A stretch of 54,911 nucleotides of DNA from Oscillospiraceae bacterium. Its GTDB lineage: Bacteria > Bacillota > Clostridia > Oscillospirales > Oscillospiraceae. The stretch covers positions 1-54,911 of the forward strand of contig JAJBUU010000032.1 in the NCBI GenBank assembly GCA_020860205.1. Reading direction: 5' to 3'. Both the position numbers and the translations under genes were made by a program. Position 1 is the first letter of the stretch. Each line of letters opens with the position of its first letter. This document shows, one piece after another, positions 1 to 8,908 of the stretch. Below the pieces are notes generated by a model, which was not told where the DNA came from, did no database searches, and saw only the letters and a list, made by a program, of their open reading frames with translations.

Positions 1-82
1 ACCAAGGTTCATAAATTCATTCTACCGAGTGTCCAACTTGCACTTGCAATTTGCGAAAAATATCTTTTGTGTAATCTATTGG

Positions 83-111
83 TTGACAATGGAAAAATCC
101 CGCTGTATACT
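83..111 (+). promoter_or_regulatory. Sigma-A type promoter of the C39-like peptidase gene
   Basis: TTGACA at 83-88 and TATACT at 106-111 are separated by 17 bases. This is a near-consensus housekeeping promoter about 60 bases upstream of the start codon. Confidence 0.8.
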
Positions 112-178
112 TTATAGCATACTGTGAAAACGCAGTAAAATCTTATCAGTTTTGGACAGCAAGAAAGGATGGTGTCTT

Positions 179-1240
179 ATGAAACTGAAATTTGTCGCGC
201 CCATTCTGGCATGCGCCGTTCTCACCGTGTCCTTGCCGGTGGCGGCCTCCGCCGCGGATGACGGGTATACGTTCGTGATTCGGGGCGGGGCCAAGCGCGC
301 CACGCCGGAACAGATCGCGGCGTCCAATGCAGAGCTGGAGCGTGCGGGTGTCTGGGACATCGTAGACCAGCGGGTAGAGGAAATTGTAAGCGCGCAGGTG
401 ACGGAGAACGGGAGCTTTCGCGGCGGGGCTAGGAGCGCCACGCCAGAGCAGATCGCGGCATCTAACGCAGAGCTGGAGCGCGAAGGCGTCTGGGACATCG
501 TAGACCAGCGGATAGAGGAAATTGTAAGCGCGCAGGTGACGGAGAACGGGAGTTTCCGCGGCGGGGCCAGGAGCGCCACCGCGGAGCAGATTGCAGCCGC
601 CAATGCGGCGCTGGAAGAGGCGGGAATCGCAGAAATCGTCGCGGAAACAGCCGCCGCACCCGGGGTGTCCGGTGAAGCTGGGACGGAGACGGGAAGCAAC
701 GTTACCGCAAATATGCCGTCTTTTGGCTGGTATTATTCCAATGTGGACTATTATTTTGCGCAGGAGAAAGCTATGTCTTGCGGCCCCGCTTCTGTCCGGA
801 TGGTCTTATTCCCCCTGAACTATAATCTAAGCTACACCGAGGCGGAAATCCGGGAGGCTACAGGCTGGTCGCAAACTGACGGGTCATATTTATGCGATTT
901 GGTCGATTTTCTGAACGAGGTACAGCATAACCATTTTTGGACGGTCTATGGAGCGTCAAAGGGAACCGTGCAGAATTCTCTGCTTACCGGAATCGCAAAC
1001 GGGAACGGCTGCATCGTCGGCCTGACCGAATCGACCGACTTTGGGTTCCCCTATGACATTGATGGGCATTTCGTTGTGATTTCGTGCATCAACACCTCTG
1101 CAACGGAGGTCGAGGTGCTGGATCCCTGGACAGGTTATGTCTCCCCCGGAACCGCGGGAAGCTATTTTATGAGCATGGACGATTTGTATGAGGGCTACGA
1201 TTACTATGACGGAAGCATAGGGCTTGCGTTTTCTTCCTGA
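179..1240 (+). CDS. Secreted C39-like cysteine peptidase with N-terminal tandem repeats
   Basis: This 353-residue protein has a signal peptide (about residues 1-25, ending ASA), so it is exported. Residues 35-80 and 81-126 are near-identical 46-residue repeats. A third, shortened copy follows, and each copy opens with RGGA(K/R). The C-terminal half is a Peptidase_C39_2-like papain fold: Cys201 in MSCGPAS, His297 in DGHFV and Asp315 in LDPW can form the catalytic set. The ATG at 179 was chosen because AAAGGA lies 8 bases upstream; an upstream TTG at 152 is in frame but would spoil the signal peptide. The gene stands alone with its own promoter and terminator. The substrate is unknown. The Gly-Gly in each repeat is the kind of site that bacteriocin-type C39 peptidases cut, but self-processing is only a hypothesis. 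Confidence 0.8.
   Translation: MKLKFVAPILACAVLTVSLPVAASAADDGYTFVIRGGAKRATPEQIAASNAELERAGVWDIVDQRVEEIVSAQVTENGSFRGGARSATPEQIAASNAELEREGVWDIVDQRIEEIVSAQVTENGSFRGGARSATAEQIAAANAALEEAGIAEIVAETAAAPGVSGEAGTETGSNVTANMPSFGWYYSNVDYYFAQEKAMSCGPASVRMVLFPLNYNLSYTEAEIREATGWSQTDGSYLCDLVDFLNEVQHNHFWTVYGASKGTVQNSLLTGIANGNGCIVGLTESTDFGFPYDIDGHFVVISCINTSATEVEVLDPWTGYVSPGTAGSYFMSMDDLYEGYDYYDGSIGLAFSS
281..640 (+). repeat. 138-bp in-frame tandem repeats
   Basis: Two full 138-base copies (281-418 and 419-556) differ at only a few bases. A third, partial and more diverged copy runs from 557 to about 640. The unit is a multiple of three, so gain or loss of a copy keeps the peptidase gene in frame. Confidence 0.9.
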
Positions 1241-1266
1241 ATTTTTTCAGATTTCACATCAGGCAG

Positions 1267-1311
1267 GCAGCGGGGCGGTGATTTTATACCGCTCCGCTGG
1301 CTGCTCTTTTT
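1267..1311 (+). terminator. Terminator of the C39-like peptidase gene
   Basis: AGCGGGGCGGT at 1269-1279 pairs with ACCGCTCCGCT at 1288-1298 (one G-U pair). A T run follows at 1307-1311. Confidence 0.7.
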
Positions 1312-1313
1312 CG

Positions 1314-1350
1314 CAAAAAAACACGCCGGGAAGCGCAGAGGCTTCCCGGC
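1314..1350 (-). terminator. Terminator of nifJ
   Basis: GCCGGGAAGC at 1325-1334 pairs with GCTTCCCGGC at 1341-1350. Read on the minus strand, the hairpin is followed by a run of seven T (1314-1320). It lies back to back with the terminator of the convergent gene. Confidence 0.75.
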
Positions 1351-1374
1351 GGTTTTCCGGTTAGTGGGTAGATT

Positions 1375-4300
1375 TTATTTTCCCTCGTTGTAGTAGTCTC
1401 TCAAACGCTCCAACTGGGCGTAACGCTTCATCGCGGCAACCGCAGACTTATCGAACAGACCGTCGGCGCGCTCCGGGAAGAAGCGGGCCAGCGCACTGTA
1501 ACGAGCCTCGTTCATCAGGAAGGAAACATAATCCTCCTTTGTTCCGGGCGCCTTGCTGTCCAGCGAGAACGGCTTCTCCGGATTGGCAGGATTATAACGG
1601 AACAGATTCCAATAGCCGCAGTCAACCGCCCACTTCATCTCACTCTGGCAGTTTTTCATGCCGCCCTTGATGGAGTGCATCTCGCAAGGAGAGTAGCCGA
1701 TGATGACGGACGGACCGGGATAAGCCTCCGCCTCTGTGATGGCCTTGAGTGTCTGGTTCATGTCCGCACCCATAGCGACCTGCGCTACATAGACGTAGCC
1801 ATAGCTCATCAAAATCTCAGACAGAGATTTTTTTGCGGTGTTTTTACCCGCAGCAGCGAACTGCGCGACCTGACCGAAGTTGGACGCTTTGGATGCCTGT
1901 CCGCCGGTATTGGAATAGACCTCTGTGTCAAAGACAAAGATGTTCACATCCATGCCGGAGGCCGCGACATGATCCACGCCGCCAAAGCCGATATCGTAGG
2001 CCCAGCCGTCGCCGCCGAAAATCCAGACGGACTTTTTTGAGAGATATGCCTTGTTGTCCAGCAGCTTCTGCTTCAGCGCACTCTCCGGCAGCTTCTCCAG
2101 CGCCGCGACCAGCGCATCCGCCGCAGCGGTGTTGGTCGCGCCGTCGTCCACGGTGGCGAGATAATTCTCCGCCGCAGCGCGGAACTCGGCGTTGTTCGCG
2201 CCCTCGCATTCCAGCAGCTCTTTTGTGCTGTCGATCAGACGATCACGCACGGCCTTCTGTCCGAGCAGCATACCCAGACCGTATTCCGCATTGTCCTCAA
2301 AGAGCGAGTTTGCCCATGCTACGCCGCGCCCGTTTGTCGCGGTGGCATAAGGCGAGCATCCGGCGGTGCCGCCCCAGATGGAGGAGCAGCCGGTGGCGTT
2401 TGCCACATACATCCGCTCACCGAAAAGCTGCGTCACAAGGCGGGCGTAAGCCGTTTCCGCGCAGCCGGCGCAGGAGCCGGAGAACTGGAGCAGCGGACGG
2501 CGGAACTGACTGCCTTTTACGGTGTTGTCCTGCAGCTCCGGCTTCTCCGCAACGGAGGAAACCATATAATTCCAGACCTCCTGCTGCGGAGCCTGTTCCT
2601 CTGCGGGGGACATTTGCAGACATCCGGTCGGGCATACATCAGCGCAGACGCCGCAGCCCATGCAGTCCAGCGGGGAAATGGAGATGGTGTAGGAGTAGAC
2701 GCCCTTGCCCTTTCCGGCTTTGGTCGGGAAGAGCTTTGCGGCCTCCGGCGCGGCGGCGGCTTCGGCCTCCGTCAGCGCGAACGGACGAATGGTAGCGTGA
2801 GAGCAGACATAGGCGCAACGGTTGCACTGGGCGCACTTTTCACCCGACCATGTCGGGACAAAGGCGGAAACACCGGCTTTGGAGAAGGCGCTTGCGCCGA
2901 CCTCATAGGTGCCGTCCGCGTGCTTGACGAAAGCGGAAACCGGCAGACGGTCGCCGTCCATGCGCTCCACCGGAACGGTGATGGACTCCACCTGTTCGGC
3001 CAAGCGCTGGTTTTCGGAGGAAATGTGCGCGGCTGCGGCAGCGTCCGGCGCGTCTGCCCACGCGGCGGGTACGTCGATTTTCACCAGTGCATCCGCACCG
3101 GCGTCGATGGCCTTGTGGTTCAGCTCCACGATGTCCGCGCCCTTTTTCATATAGCTGTGGGTGGCGGCGTCCTTCATATATTGCAGCGCGTCCTGCTTTG
3201 GCAGAATGCCCGCAAGGACAAAGAACGCAGACTGCAAAATGGTGTTTGTGCGTTTGCCCATGCCGATTTGCATGGCAAGGTTGATTGCATCGATGGTGTA
3301 AAGCTGGATGTTATTGCGCGCGATATAGCGCTTGGCCTCACCATTCAGATTCTGCTCCAGCGCTGCGGCATCCCATGAACAGTTAATCAGGAAAATGCCG
3401 CCGGGTTTTACGTCCTCCACCATGTGGAAGCCCTTAATGATGTATGCGGGGTTGTGGCAGGCGACAAAGTCCGCCTTCGTGATGTAATAGGGGCAGCGGA
3501 TGGGCTGGTCGCCAAAACGCAGATGGGAAATCGTCACGCCGCCGGTTTTCTTGGAGTCATACTGGAAATATGCCTGCACATACTTGTCCGTGTGGTCGCC
3601 GATGATTTTGATGGAGTTCTTGTTTGCGCCAACGGTACCGTCGCCGCCAAGACCCCAGAACTTGCACTGGATGGTTCCAGCCGGTGCGGTGTCCGGAATG
3701 TCCGGCTCGTCGAGCGACAGACCGGTCACGTCGTCCACGATGCTCAGGGTGAAGATGGGCTTGGGGGAATCCTTTTTCAGCTCCTCATAGACCGCATGGA
3801 GCGAACGGGGCGGGGTGTCCTTGCTGCCCAGACCGTAGCGGCCGCCGCAAATGACGGCACTGCGTCCTGCACGGGAGAAGGCTGCGACCACGTCCATGTA
3901 AAGCGGTTCGCCCTGACTGCCCGGTTCTTTGGTGCGGTCCAGCACGGCGATGTGGGTCGCCGTTTTGGGAACGGCCTCCAGCAGACGGTCAGCTGCAAAC
4001 GGGCGGAAAAGGTGTACTTTGACAAGACCGACCTTTTCTCCCCTGGCTGCAAGATAATCCACGACCTCCGCCGCAGTATCACAGACGGATCCCATTGCGA
4101 TGATAACACGCTCCGCGTCCGGCGCGCCATAGTAATTGAACAGCTGATAGTCTGTGCCGAGACGGGCGTTGATCTGCGCCATATAATCCTCGACGATTGC
4201 GGGGATGGCTTCATAATAGGAATTGGACGCCTCGCGGTTCTGGAAGAAGATGTCGCCGTTTTCGTGGCTGCCGCGCATCTGCGGGCGATCCGGGTTCAGC

Positions 4301-4926
4301 GCGCGATCCTTAAAGCGCTGAACCGAGTCCCAGTCCACCATTTCCGCCAGATCGTCATAGTCCCAGACGCGCAGCTTTTGGATCTCGTGGGAGGTGCGGA
4401 AGCCGTCAAAGAAGTTGACAAACGGTACGCTGCCCTTCAGCGCGGCAAGGTGGGCGACGGGGGAGAGGTCCATGACCTCCTGCGGGTTGTTTTCGCAGAG
4501 CATGGCGAAGCCAGTCTGACGGCAGGCATAGATGTCCGAGTGATCGCCAAAAATGCTCAGCGCGTGGGATGCTACGGCGCGTGCGGACACATGAAAGACC
4601 GCGGGGAGCAGTTCTCCGGCGATTTTGTACATATTGGGGATCATCAGCAGTAAGCCCTGCGAAGCCGTGTAGGTGGTGGTCAGCGCGCCGGTATTCAGGC
4701 TGCCGTGTACGGTTCCGGCCGCGCCCGCTTCGGACTGCATTTCCATAACCTTGACCGTGCCGCCGAAGATGTTCTTGCGTCCTTCGGTCGCCCACTGATC
4801 CACGCAGTCCGCCATCGGACTGGAAGGGGTGATGGGATAGATGCCCGCGACTTCGGTGAATGCATAAGAGACATGCGCAGCGGCGGTGTTTCCATCCATC
4901 GTTTTGAATTGTTGCTCTTTACTCAT
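1375..4926 (-). CDS. nifJ: Pyruvate:ferredoxin (flavodoxin) oxidoreductase
   Basis: This cytoplasmic enzyme converts pyruvate and CoA to acetyl-CoA and CO2 and reduces ferredoxin, the central oxidative step of clostridial fermentation. The 1183 residues match the single-chain homodimeric form. In order they hold the pyruvate-binding N-terminal domain, the transketolase-like C-terminal half domain, the gamma domain, two [4Fe-4S] motifs (CAQCNRCAYVC near residue 696 and CMGCGVCADVC near 753) and the thiamine diphosphate domain (GDGWAYDIGFGG near 970). Extra cysteines in CAGCAE and ATGCSS fit the proximal cluster. The start has AAAGGAGG 9 bases upstream. The gene is monocistronic, with its own promoter and terminator. 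Codon choice is strongly biased, as expected of a highly expressed gene. Confidence 0.97.
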   Translation of the reverse strand: MSKEQQFKTMDGNTAAAHVSYAFTEVAGIYPITPSSPMADCVDQWATEGRKNIFGGTVKVMEMQSEAGAAGTVHGSLNTGALTTTYTASQGLLLMIPNMYKIAGELLPAVFHVSARAVASHALSIFGDHSDIYACRQTGFAMLCENNPQEVMDLSPVAHLAALKGSVPFVNFFDGFRTSHEIQKLRVWDYDDLAEMVDWDSVQRFKDRALNPDRPQMRGSHENGDIFFQNREASNSYYEAIPAIVEDYMAQINARLGTDYQLFNYYGAPDAERVIIAMGSVCDTAAEVVDYLAARGEKVGLVKVHLFRPFAADRLLEAVPKTATHIAVLDRTKEPGSQGEPLYMDVVAAFSRAGRSAVICGGRYGLGSKDTPPRSLHAVYEELKKDSPKPIFTLSIVDDVTGLSLDEPDIPDTAPAGTIQCKFWGLGGDGTVGANKNSIKIIGDHTDKYVQAYFQYDSKKTGGVTISHLRFGDQPIRCPYYITKADFVACHNPAYIIKGFHMVEDVKPGGIFLINCSWDAAALEQNLNGEAKRYIARNNIQLYTIDAINLAMQIGMGKRTNTILQSAFFVLAGILPKQDALQYMKDAATHSYMKKGADIVELNHKAIDAGADALVKIDVPAAWADAPDAAAAAHISSENQRLAEQVESITVPVERMDGDRLPVSAFVKHADGTYEVGASAFSKAGVSAFVPTWSGEKCAQCNRCAYVCSHATIRPFALTEAEAAAAPEAAKLFPTKAGKGKGVYSYTISISPLDCMGCGVCADVCPTGCLQMSPAEEQAPQQEVWNYMVSSVAEKPELQDNTVKGSQFRRPLLQFSGSCAGCAETAYARLVTQLFGERMYVANATGCSSIWGGTAGCSPYATATNGRGVAWANSLFEDNAEYGLGMLLGQKAVRDRLIDSTKELLECEGANNAEFRAAAENYLATVDDGATNTAAADALVAALEKLPESALKQKLLDNKAYLSKKSVWIFGGDGWAYDIGFGGVDHVAASGMDVNIFVFDTEVYSNTGGQASKASNFGQVAQFAAAGKNTAKKSLSEILMSYGYVYVAQVAMGADMNQTLKAITEAEAYPGPSVIIGYSPCEMHSIKGGMKNCQSEMKWAVDCGYWNLFRYNPANPEKPFSLDSKAPGTKEDYVSFLMNEARYSALARFFPERADGLFDKSAVAAMKRYAQLERLRDYYNEGK

Positions 4927-5038
4927 GCGGGAGCCTCCTTTGGCATTGCAAAGCTTGTTTCAAACGTCCTAAACATCCCAGATTGTACGCATATTCAACA
5001 AGACTTTTGCTTTGAATTCGTGCAATTTGTCGAGTCTT

Positions 5039-5067
5039 ATTATAGCATAGTTTCCCGAAAGTGTATA
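5039..5067 (-). promoter_or_regulatory. Promoter of nifJ
   Basis: On the minus strand TATACA (5067-5062) and TATAAT (5044-5039) are 17 bases apart, with TGC before the -10. This predicts a leader of about 100 bases. Apart from the promoter, the AT-rich 4927-5264 gap shows nothing I recognise. Confidence 0.7.
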
Positions 5068-5264
5068 TAGAATTTTTATGGAAATTTTTTGTTGGAATTG
5101 CGCACCTTATACGAAATCTTGACGGAAACAGGGGAATTCGCGGGCGGAATATATGTGCCTGTTTCGTCGTATCGTATGAAGCTGGCAAAGCCTGCCTGTC
5201 ATTCCGGCGGAACCAGAAGTTTTGCACCTTTGCGCGCGCTCGTGAATTGAGCAGAAAAACCGTG

Positions 5265-6119
5265 CTAATGCAGTTCAATGCGATCACTGAGGGCGGCAAA
5301 CTGCGCGATGCTCAGCGCCTCGCCGCGAATGCGCGCATCCAGGCCGCAGGCTGCCAGCGCAGCTTCCGCCTGTTCCCGCGTTAAACCAAGACCGTGCATC
5401 ATCGCGTTGCAGAGCGTCTTGCGGCGCTGGTTGAACGCAGCGCGTACCAGCGCAAACATCCGTTTCTCATCGGCCACCTGCACAGGCGGGGCGGGGCGGC
5501 GCGTTAAACGGATCACACTGCTTGTGACCTTTGGCGCGGGAATGAAACTGCCGGGCGGTACGTCAAACAGCAGCTCCGGTACCGTGTGCCACTGCATCAG
5601 CACGGTGAAAGCGCCGTAATCGGCGGTGTTCTCCCGCGCGCAAATGCGCCGCGCCACCTCGCGCTGTACCATGACGGTGATGCGCGCGAAACAATCCGCG
5701 TTTACAAGCGCGGTCAACGCGGGCGAGGTGATGTTATAGGGCAGGTTGGCGCAGACGACAACGCTTTTGCAATCCGCAAACGACTCCGCTGCCAGCGCGC
5801 GCAAATCCAGCTTCAGCACATCGGCAAAGCGCACCTCCACATTTTCGCAGCCGCGCAGCGTCTGCGCCAGAACGCTCTGCAGCTTTCCGTCCAGTTCCAC
5901 GGAGACGACGTGTCCGGCGCGGCGCGACAGCTCCACGGTCAGGCAGCCGACGCCGGGGCCGATCTCCAGCACGCCTGTTTCCGCATCCAGACCGGCTGCG
6001 TCCGCAATGCGCGGCGGAACGGAGGCGTCGCAGAGAAAATTCTGCCCCATGCTTTTGGAGAAACGGAAGCCTGCCCCTTGCAGCAGGCGGTTTATCTCCC
6101 TGATGTCGGTCAGGTTCAT
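5265..6119 (-). CDS. rsmA: 16S rRNA dimethyladenosine transferase RsmA (KsgA)
   Basis: RsmA dimethylates two adjacent adenines (A1518 and A1519 in E. coli numbering) near the 3' end of 16S rRNA during late small-subunit assembly. The 284 residues show the family start FRFSKSMGQNFLCD, the SAM site VLEIGPGVGCLT and the catalytic motif NLPYNI, followed by the C-terminal helical domain with NQRRKTL. Length is normal. Its ATG overlaps the stop codon of the upstream trmD fusion gene (ATGA), so it is the last gene of the rsmG-rimM-trmD-rsmA operon and probably translationally coupled. Confidence 0.97.
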   Translation of the reverse strand: MNLTDIREINRLLQGAGFRFSKSMGQNFLCDASVPPRIADAAGLDAETGVLEIGPGVGCLTVELSRRAGHVVSVELDGKLQSVLAQTLRGCENVEVRFADVLKLDLRALAAESFADCKSVVVCANLPYNITSPALTALVNADCFARITVMVQREVARRICARENTADYGAFTVLMQWHTVPELLFDVPPGSFIPAPKVTSSVIRLTRRPAPPVQVADEKRMFALVRAAFNQRRKTLCNAMMHGLGLTREQAEAALAACGLDARIRGEALSIAQFAALSDRIELH

Positions 6120-7441
6120 GTGCGCTGCCCTCCCGGCGCTTCGCCAAGCGCCTTTTCAAACGCCTTGCGGCGCGTGTCGTGATCTCCGCTCCCGGCATAC
6201 ACCGCCACATTGCCACGGTAGGCATAGCCGTGGCGCTGCAAAAGACGCTGCATGGGCTTGTTTTTGCGGTGGGTATCCACACGCATAATGGCTGCGCCCA
6301 ACGCGCGGGCGCAGTCCTCAGCAGCGGCGATGAGCGCGTCGGAAAAGCCTGTTCCGCCAAACGCGCCGTCGATCGCGCAGCGGTGCAGCACACAGCAGGG
6401 GAGCGCATGATAGCGCCACTTTCCATCGGTGAGCGCGTCATAAGCCGGTTCCGGGCGGTCAGACAGGACGAAAAAACCCGCCGTGCGTCCGCCGTAAGTC
6501 ATCACATGGCATTCCCCACGCTGGATGTCTGCGGAAAAGACCGCTTCGTTTGGGTAATCTCCCTGCCACTGATCCACGCGCTGCCGCTTCAGAAACGCGC
6601 GCGCGCCGGTGAAAATCCGCAGGATGTCTCCAAGGTCTGCCGCAGTTGCGGGACGGTGCGCCAGCGGCTCCGTCAGCGCCATGCGGCTGCGGTCTTTTTC
6701 GATTTCTGCCAGCAACAGGGCGTCCGCCTCCGAAAGCGCGCCCTTCTGCCGTTCCAATAGATCGGGGCGCTTGTCCATCGTGCGTTCCAGCATCTTTTTG
6801 CGCCGCCAACGGTCTATTTCCGCCTGATTTCCGCCGCGCAATACCTCCGGTACCGCGCGACCCTCCCAGACCTCCGGCCTGGTGTACTGCGGATATTCCA
6901 AAAGTCCATCCCAGTGGCTCTCGCCGGTGTAGCACGCAGGGTCCGACAGCACGCCCGGCACCAGTCGGGACACCGCGTCCGCCACCGTCATTGCGGCCAG
7001 CTCGCCGCCGGTCAGCACATAGTCGCCGATGGAAAGCTCCTCGTCCACACATTCCTCGATGAAGCGCTCGTCCACGCCCTCATAATGGCCGCAGACCAGC
7101 ACCAGATGGTCATAACATTCGGAAAGCTCCCGCGCTTTGTCCTGCGAAAACACAGCGCCCTGCGGGCTCATGTAAATTACGCGCGTGCGGGGGCTTTTCG
7201 GCGTTTCCAGCACGCTGTCCACGCAGTCCTTCAGCGGCTGTGCCATCATCACGCAGCCCCAGCCGCCGCCGTAAGGGTAATCGTCCACCTGCTTCTGCCG
7301 ATTGGTTGTAAAATCCCGGATCTGTACACAGTTCAGCTCCAAAATCCCTTTTTTTGCCGCACGCCCCAGAATGCTCTCGTGCAGCATCTCGTTCATATGG
7401 GCGGGGAACAGGGTCAGGATGTCGATGCGCACGGCGGTCAC
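6116..7441 (-). CDS. trmD: tRNA (guanine37-N1)-methyltransferase TrmD fused to a GNAT acetyltransferase domain
   Basis: Residues 1 to about 245 form a complete TrmD, which methylates G37 next to the anticodon and prevents frameshifting. Visible motifs are PYGGGWGCVM, LVCGHYEGVDERF, SIGDYVLTGGELA and the C-terminal ESHWDGLLEYPQYTRP. Residues from about 260 to 441 are an unrelated GNAT N-acetyltransferase fold (HRPATAADL, FGGTGFSDALIAAA, MRVDTHRKNKPMQRLL). TrmD alone is usually about 240 residues, so the protein is nearly doubled. The start is GTG at 7441, overlapping the rimM stop (GTGA); a GTG at 7432 is possible. The acetyl acceptor is unknown. I see no stop or frame change at the junction. 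Confidence 0.93.
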   Translation of the reverse strand: MTAVRIDILTLFPAHMNEMLHESILGRAAKKGILELNCVQIRDFTTNRQKQVDDYPYGGGWGCVMMAQPLKDCVDSVLETPKSPRTRVIYMSPQGAVFSQDKARELSECYDHLVLVCGHYEGVDERFIEECVDEELSIGDYVLTGGELAAMTVADAVSRLVPGVLSDPACYTGESHWDGLLEYPQYTRPEVWEGRAVPEVLRGGNQAEIDRWRRKKMLERTMDKRPDLLERQKGALSEADALLLAEIEKDRSRMALTEPLAHRPATAADLGDILRIFTGARAFLKRQRVDQWQGDYPNEAVFSADIQRGECHVMTYGGRTAGFFVLSDRPEPAYDALTDGKWRYHALPCCVLHRCAIDGAFGGTGFSDALIAAAEDCARALGAAIMRVDTHRKNKPMQRLLQRHGYAYRGNVAVYAGSGDHDTRRKAFEKALGEAPGGQRT

Positions 7442-7932
7442 ATCCCTTCGATGAGGTGAACGGTGATCACGCCGCCGTCCACGTCGGTATTCCGGATAAA
7501 CTTCGGCACGGCGGGGATCATATGCTCCTGCTCCCCGCGCACAACGTAAACGCGGTTTCCCGGCAAATCCAACACGTCCGCAAGCACACCCAGCTCCGTA
7601 CCGTCCTCCGTGACCACGCGCGCGCCCAAAATATCCGCCAGGAAAAAGCTGCCCTCCGGCAGCTGCGCGTCTGCGCGGCGAATATAGACCCGCTTTCCTT
7701 TCAATGCCATCGCCGTGTTTACATCCTCTACGCCCTCCAGCGCCGCGATGACGCAGCCCTTATGGACAAAGCTCTCCAGCAGGCGCATCGGCGCGCGTCC
7801 CTGTCCGATGTAGAGCGTCTTGAACGAGCGCAGCAGCTCCGGGCTGTCCAGCCATGACTGCATTTTTACCTGCCCGCGCACGCCGTGGGTATTCACGATC
7901 TCGCCGGCCTCGATAAACTCTGGTTTTTCCAT
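7438..7932 (-). CDS. rimM: Ribosome maturation factor RimM
   Basis: RimM binds ribosomal protein S19 and helps mature the head of the 30S subunit. The 164 residues contain the N-terminal RimM beta-barrel (GEIVNTHGVRGQVKM) and the C-terminal PRC-barrel (DILGARVVTEDG, GVLADVLDLPGNRVYVV, IPAVPKFI). The ATG at 7932 follows GAAAGGAG; a longer frame to 7959 adds nine residues without a site. It sits between rsmG and trmD, the usual rimM-trmD pairing. Confidence 0.95.
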   Translation of the reverse strand: MEKPEFIEAGEIVNTHGVRGQVKMQSWLDSPELLRSFKTLYIGQGRAPMRLLESFVHKGCVIAALEGVEDVNTAMALKGKRVYIRRADAQLPEGSFFLADILGARVVTEDGTELGVLADVLDLPGNRVYVVRGEQEHMIPAVPKFIRNTDVDGGVITVHLIEGM

Positions 7933-7955
7933 GCGTTCTCCTTTCTGCGCCGCTG

Positions 7956-8657
7956 TCACAGCGGGCGTTTTTTGATGGCGGCAAAACGCCGGGGATAGCG
8001 CTGCGGCGTGGGCGCAGTCTTGCGAATGACGACGATGTTGTGCCGCAGCGTTTCGCCGGGAACGCTGTAATCAAAAATGCGCTCCAGCGTTCCGCCCAAC
8101 GCGGAGATCGCGGCGGCAGCCTCGTCAGCCTCCTCGCGCGCGGCGGGGCCTTTCAGCGCCAAAAACGCGCCGCCCGGCCTGACATATGGCAGACAAAGCT
8201 CGCACAGCACATTCAGCCGCGCCACCGCGCGCGAGAGGGCGAAATCAAACTGCTCGCGCCGCGCGCCGCATTCCTCCGCCCGTCCGTGTACGCACGTCAC
8301 GTCGTCCAGCTCCAAGTGTGCGCAGACCCCGCGCAGAAAGTCCACCCGTTTGCCAAGACTGTCCAGCAGCGTCAGGGAGAGCGCTGGGCAGAGGATTTTC
8401 AGCGGCAGACCGGGAAAACCCGCGCCTGCGCCGATGTCGATCGCGCTGCGTCCTTCCAGCGGGAACAGCAGCAGCGGCGCGGCGGAATCCAGAAAATGCA
8501 GCCGTGCCACGGCCTCCTCGCCGGATACGGCGGTCAGATTCATCTCACGGTTCGCCGCTTCCAGCGCATCATAATATGTGCAAAAGCGTTCCAGCGCCTG
8601 CGCGTCTGCGGGGATCCCCATCTCCGCAAGACCGCGCTGCAAAAGCTCCTCCAACAT
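7956..8657 (-). CDS. rsmG: 16S rRNA (guanine527-N7)-methyltransferase RsmG (GidB)
   Basis: RsmG places m7G527 in the 530 loop of 16S rRNA. The 233-residue protein has the family pattern: REMNLTAV near residue 40, then the SAM-binding core SAIDIGAGAGFPGLPLKI, the segment VHGRAEE and ALSRAVARLNVL. The start at 8657 is set by GGAGGAGA 5 bases upstream; the in-frame extension to 8786 lacks similarity and a ribosome site. It is the first gene of the rsmG-rimM-trmD-rsmA operon. I do not see a convincing promoter in 8658-8830. Confidence 0.95.
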   Translation of the reverse strand: MLEELLQRGLAEMGIPADAQALERFCTYYDALEAANREMNLTAVSGEEAVARLHFLDSAAPLLLFPLEGRSAIDIGAGAGFPGLPLKILCPALSLTLLDSLGKRVDFLRGVCAHLELDDVTCVHGRAEECGARREQFDFALSRAVARLNVLCELCLPYVRPGGAFLALKGPAAREEADEAAAAISALGGTLERIFDYSVPGETLRHNIVVIRKTAPTPQRYPRRFAAIKKRPL

Positions 8658-8819
8658 TTTCTCTCCTCCGTTCCACCACAGACCCAACGGCTTCGACGCA
8701 AAGCCGCGTTTGCGGCGGCCTGTGAAATAACTGCGTTTCAAAAAGTTTGCGGTCCACGCAAATTTCTGCGCCTTGTTCTGACGCAAAATTTTCTATGCGA
8801 TTCGCTCCTGCCGATCAAT

Positions 8820-8868
8820 GCGGCAAAAACCAGGAGCCGGACACGCGATGCCGCGTGTCCGGCTCCTG
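8820..8868 (-). terminator. Terminator of the SleB-like hydrolase gene
   Basis: A perfect 17-bp stem (8831-8847 with 8852-8868) closes a 4-base loop. On the minus strand it is followed by GTTTTTG. It separates the hydrolase gene from rsmG. Confidence 0.85.
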
Positions 8869-8908
8869 CAATCGCCTGGTTCATTCTACCATGTACCGGC
8901 GGTAGAAA

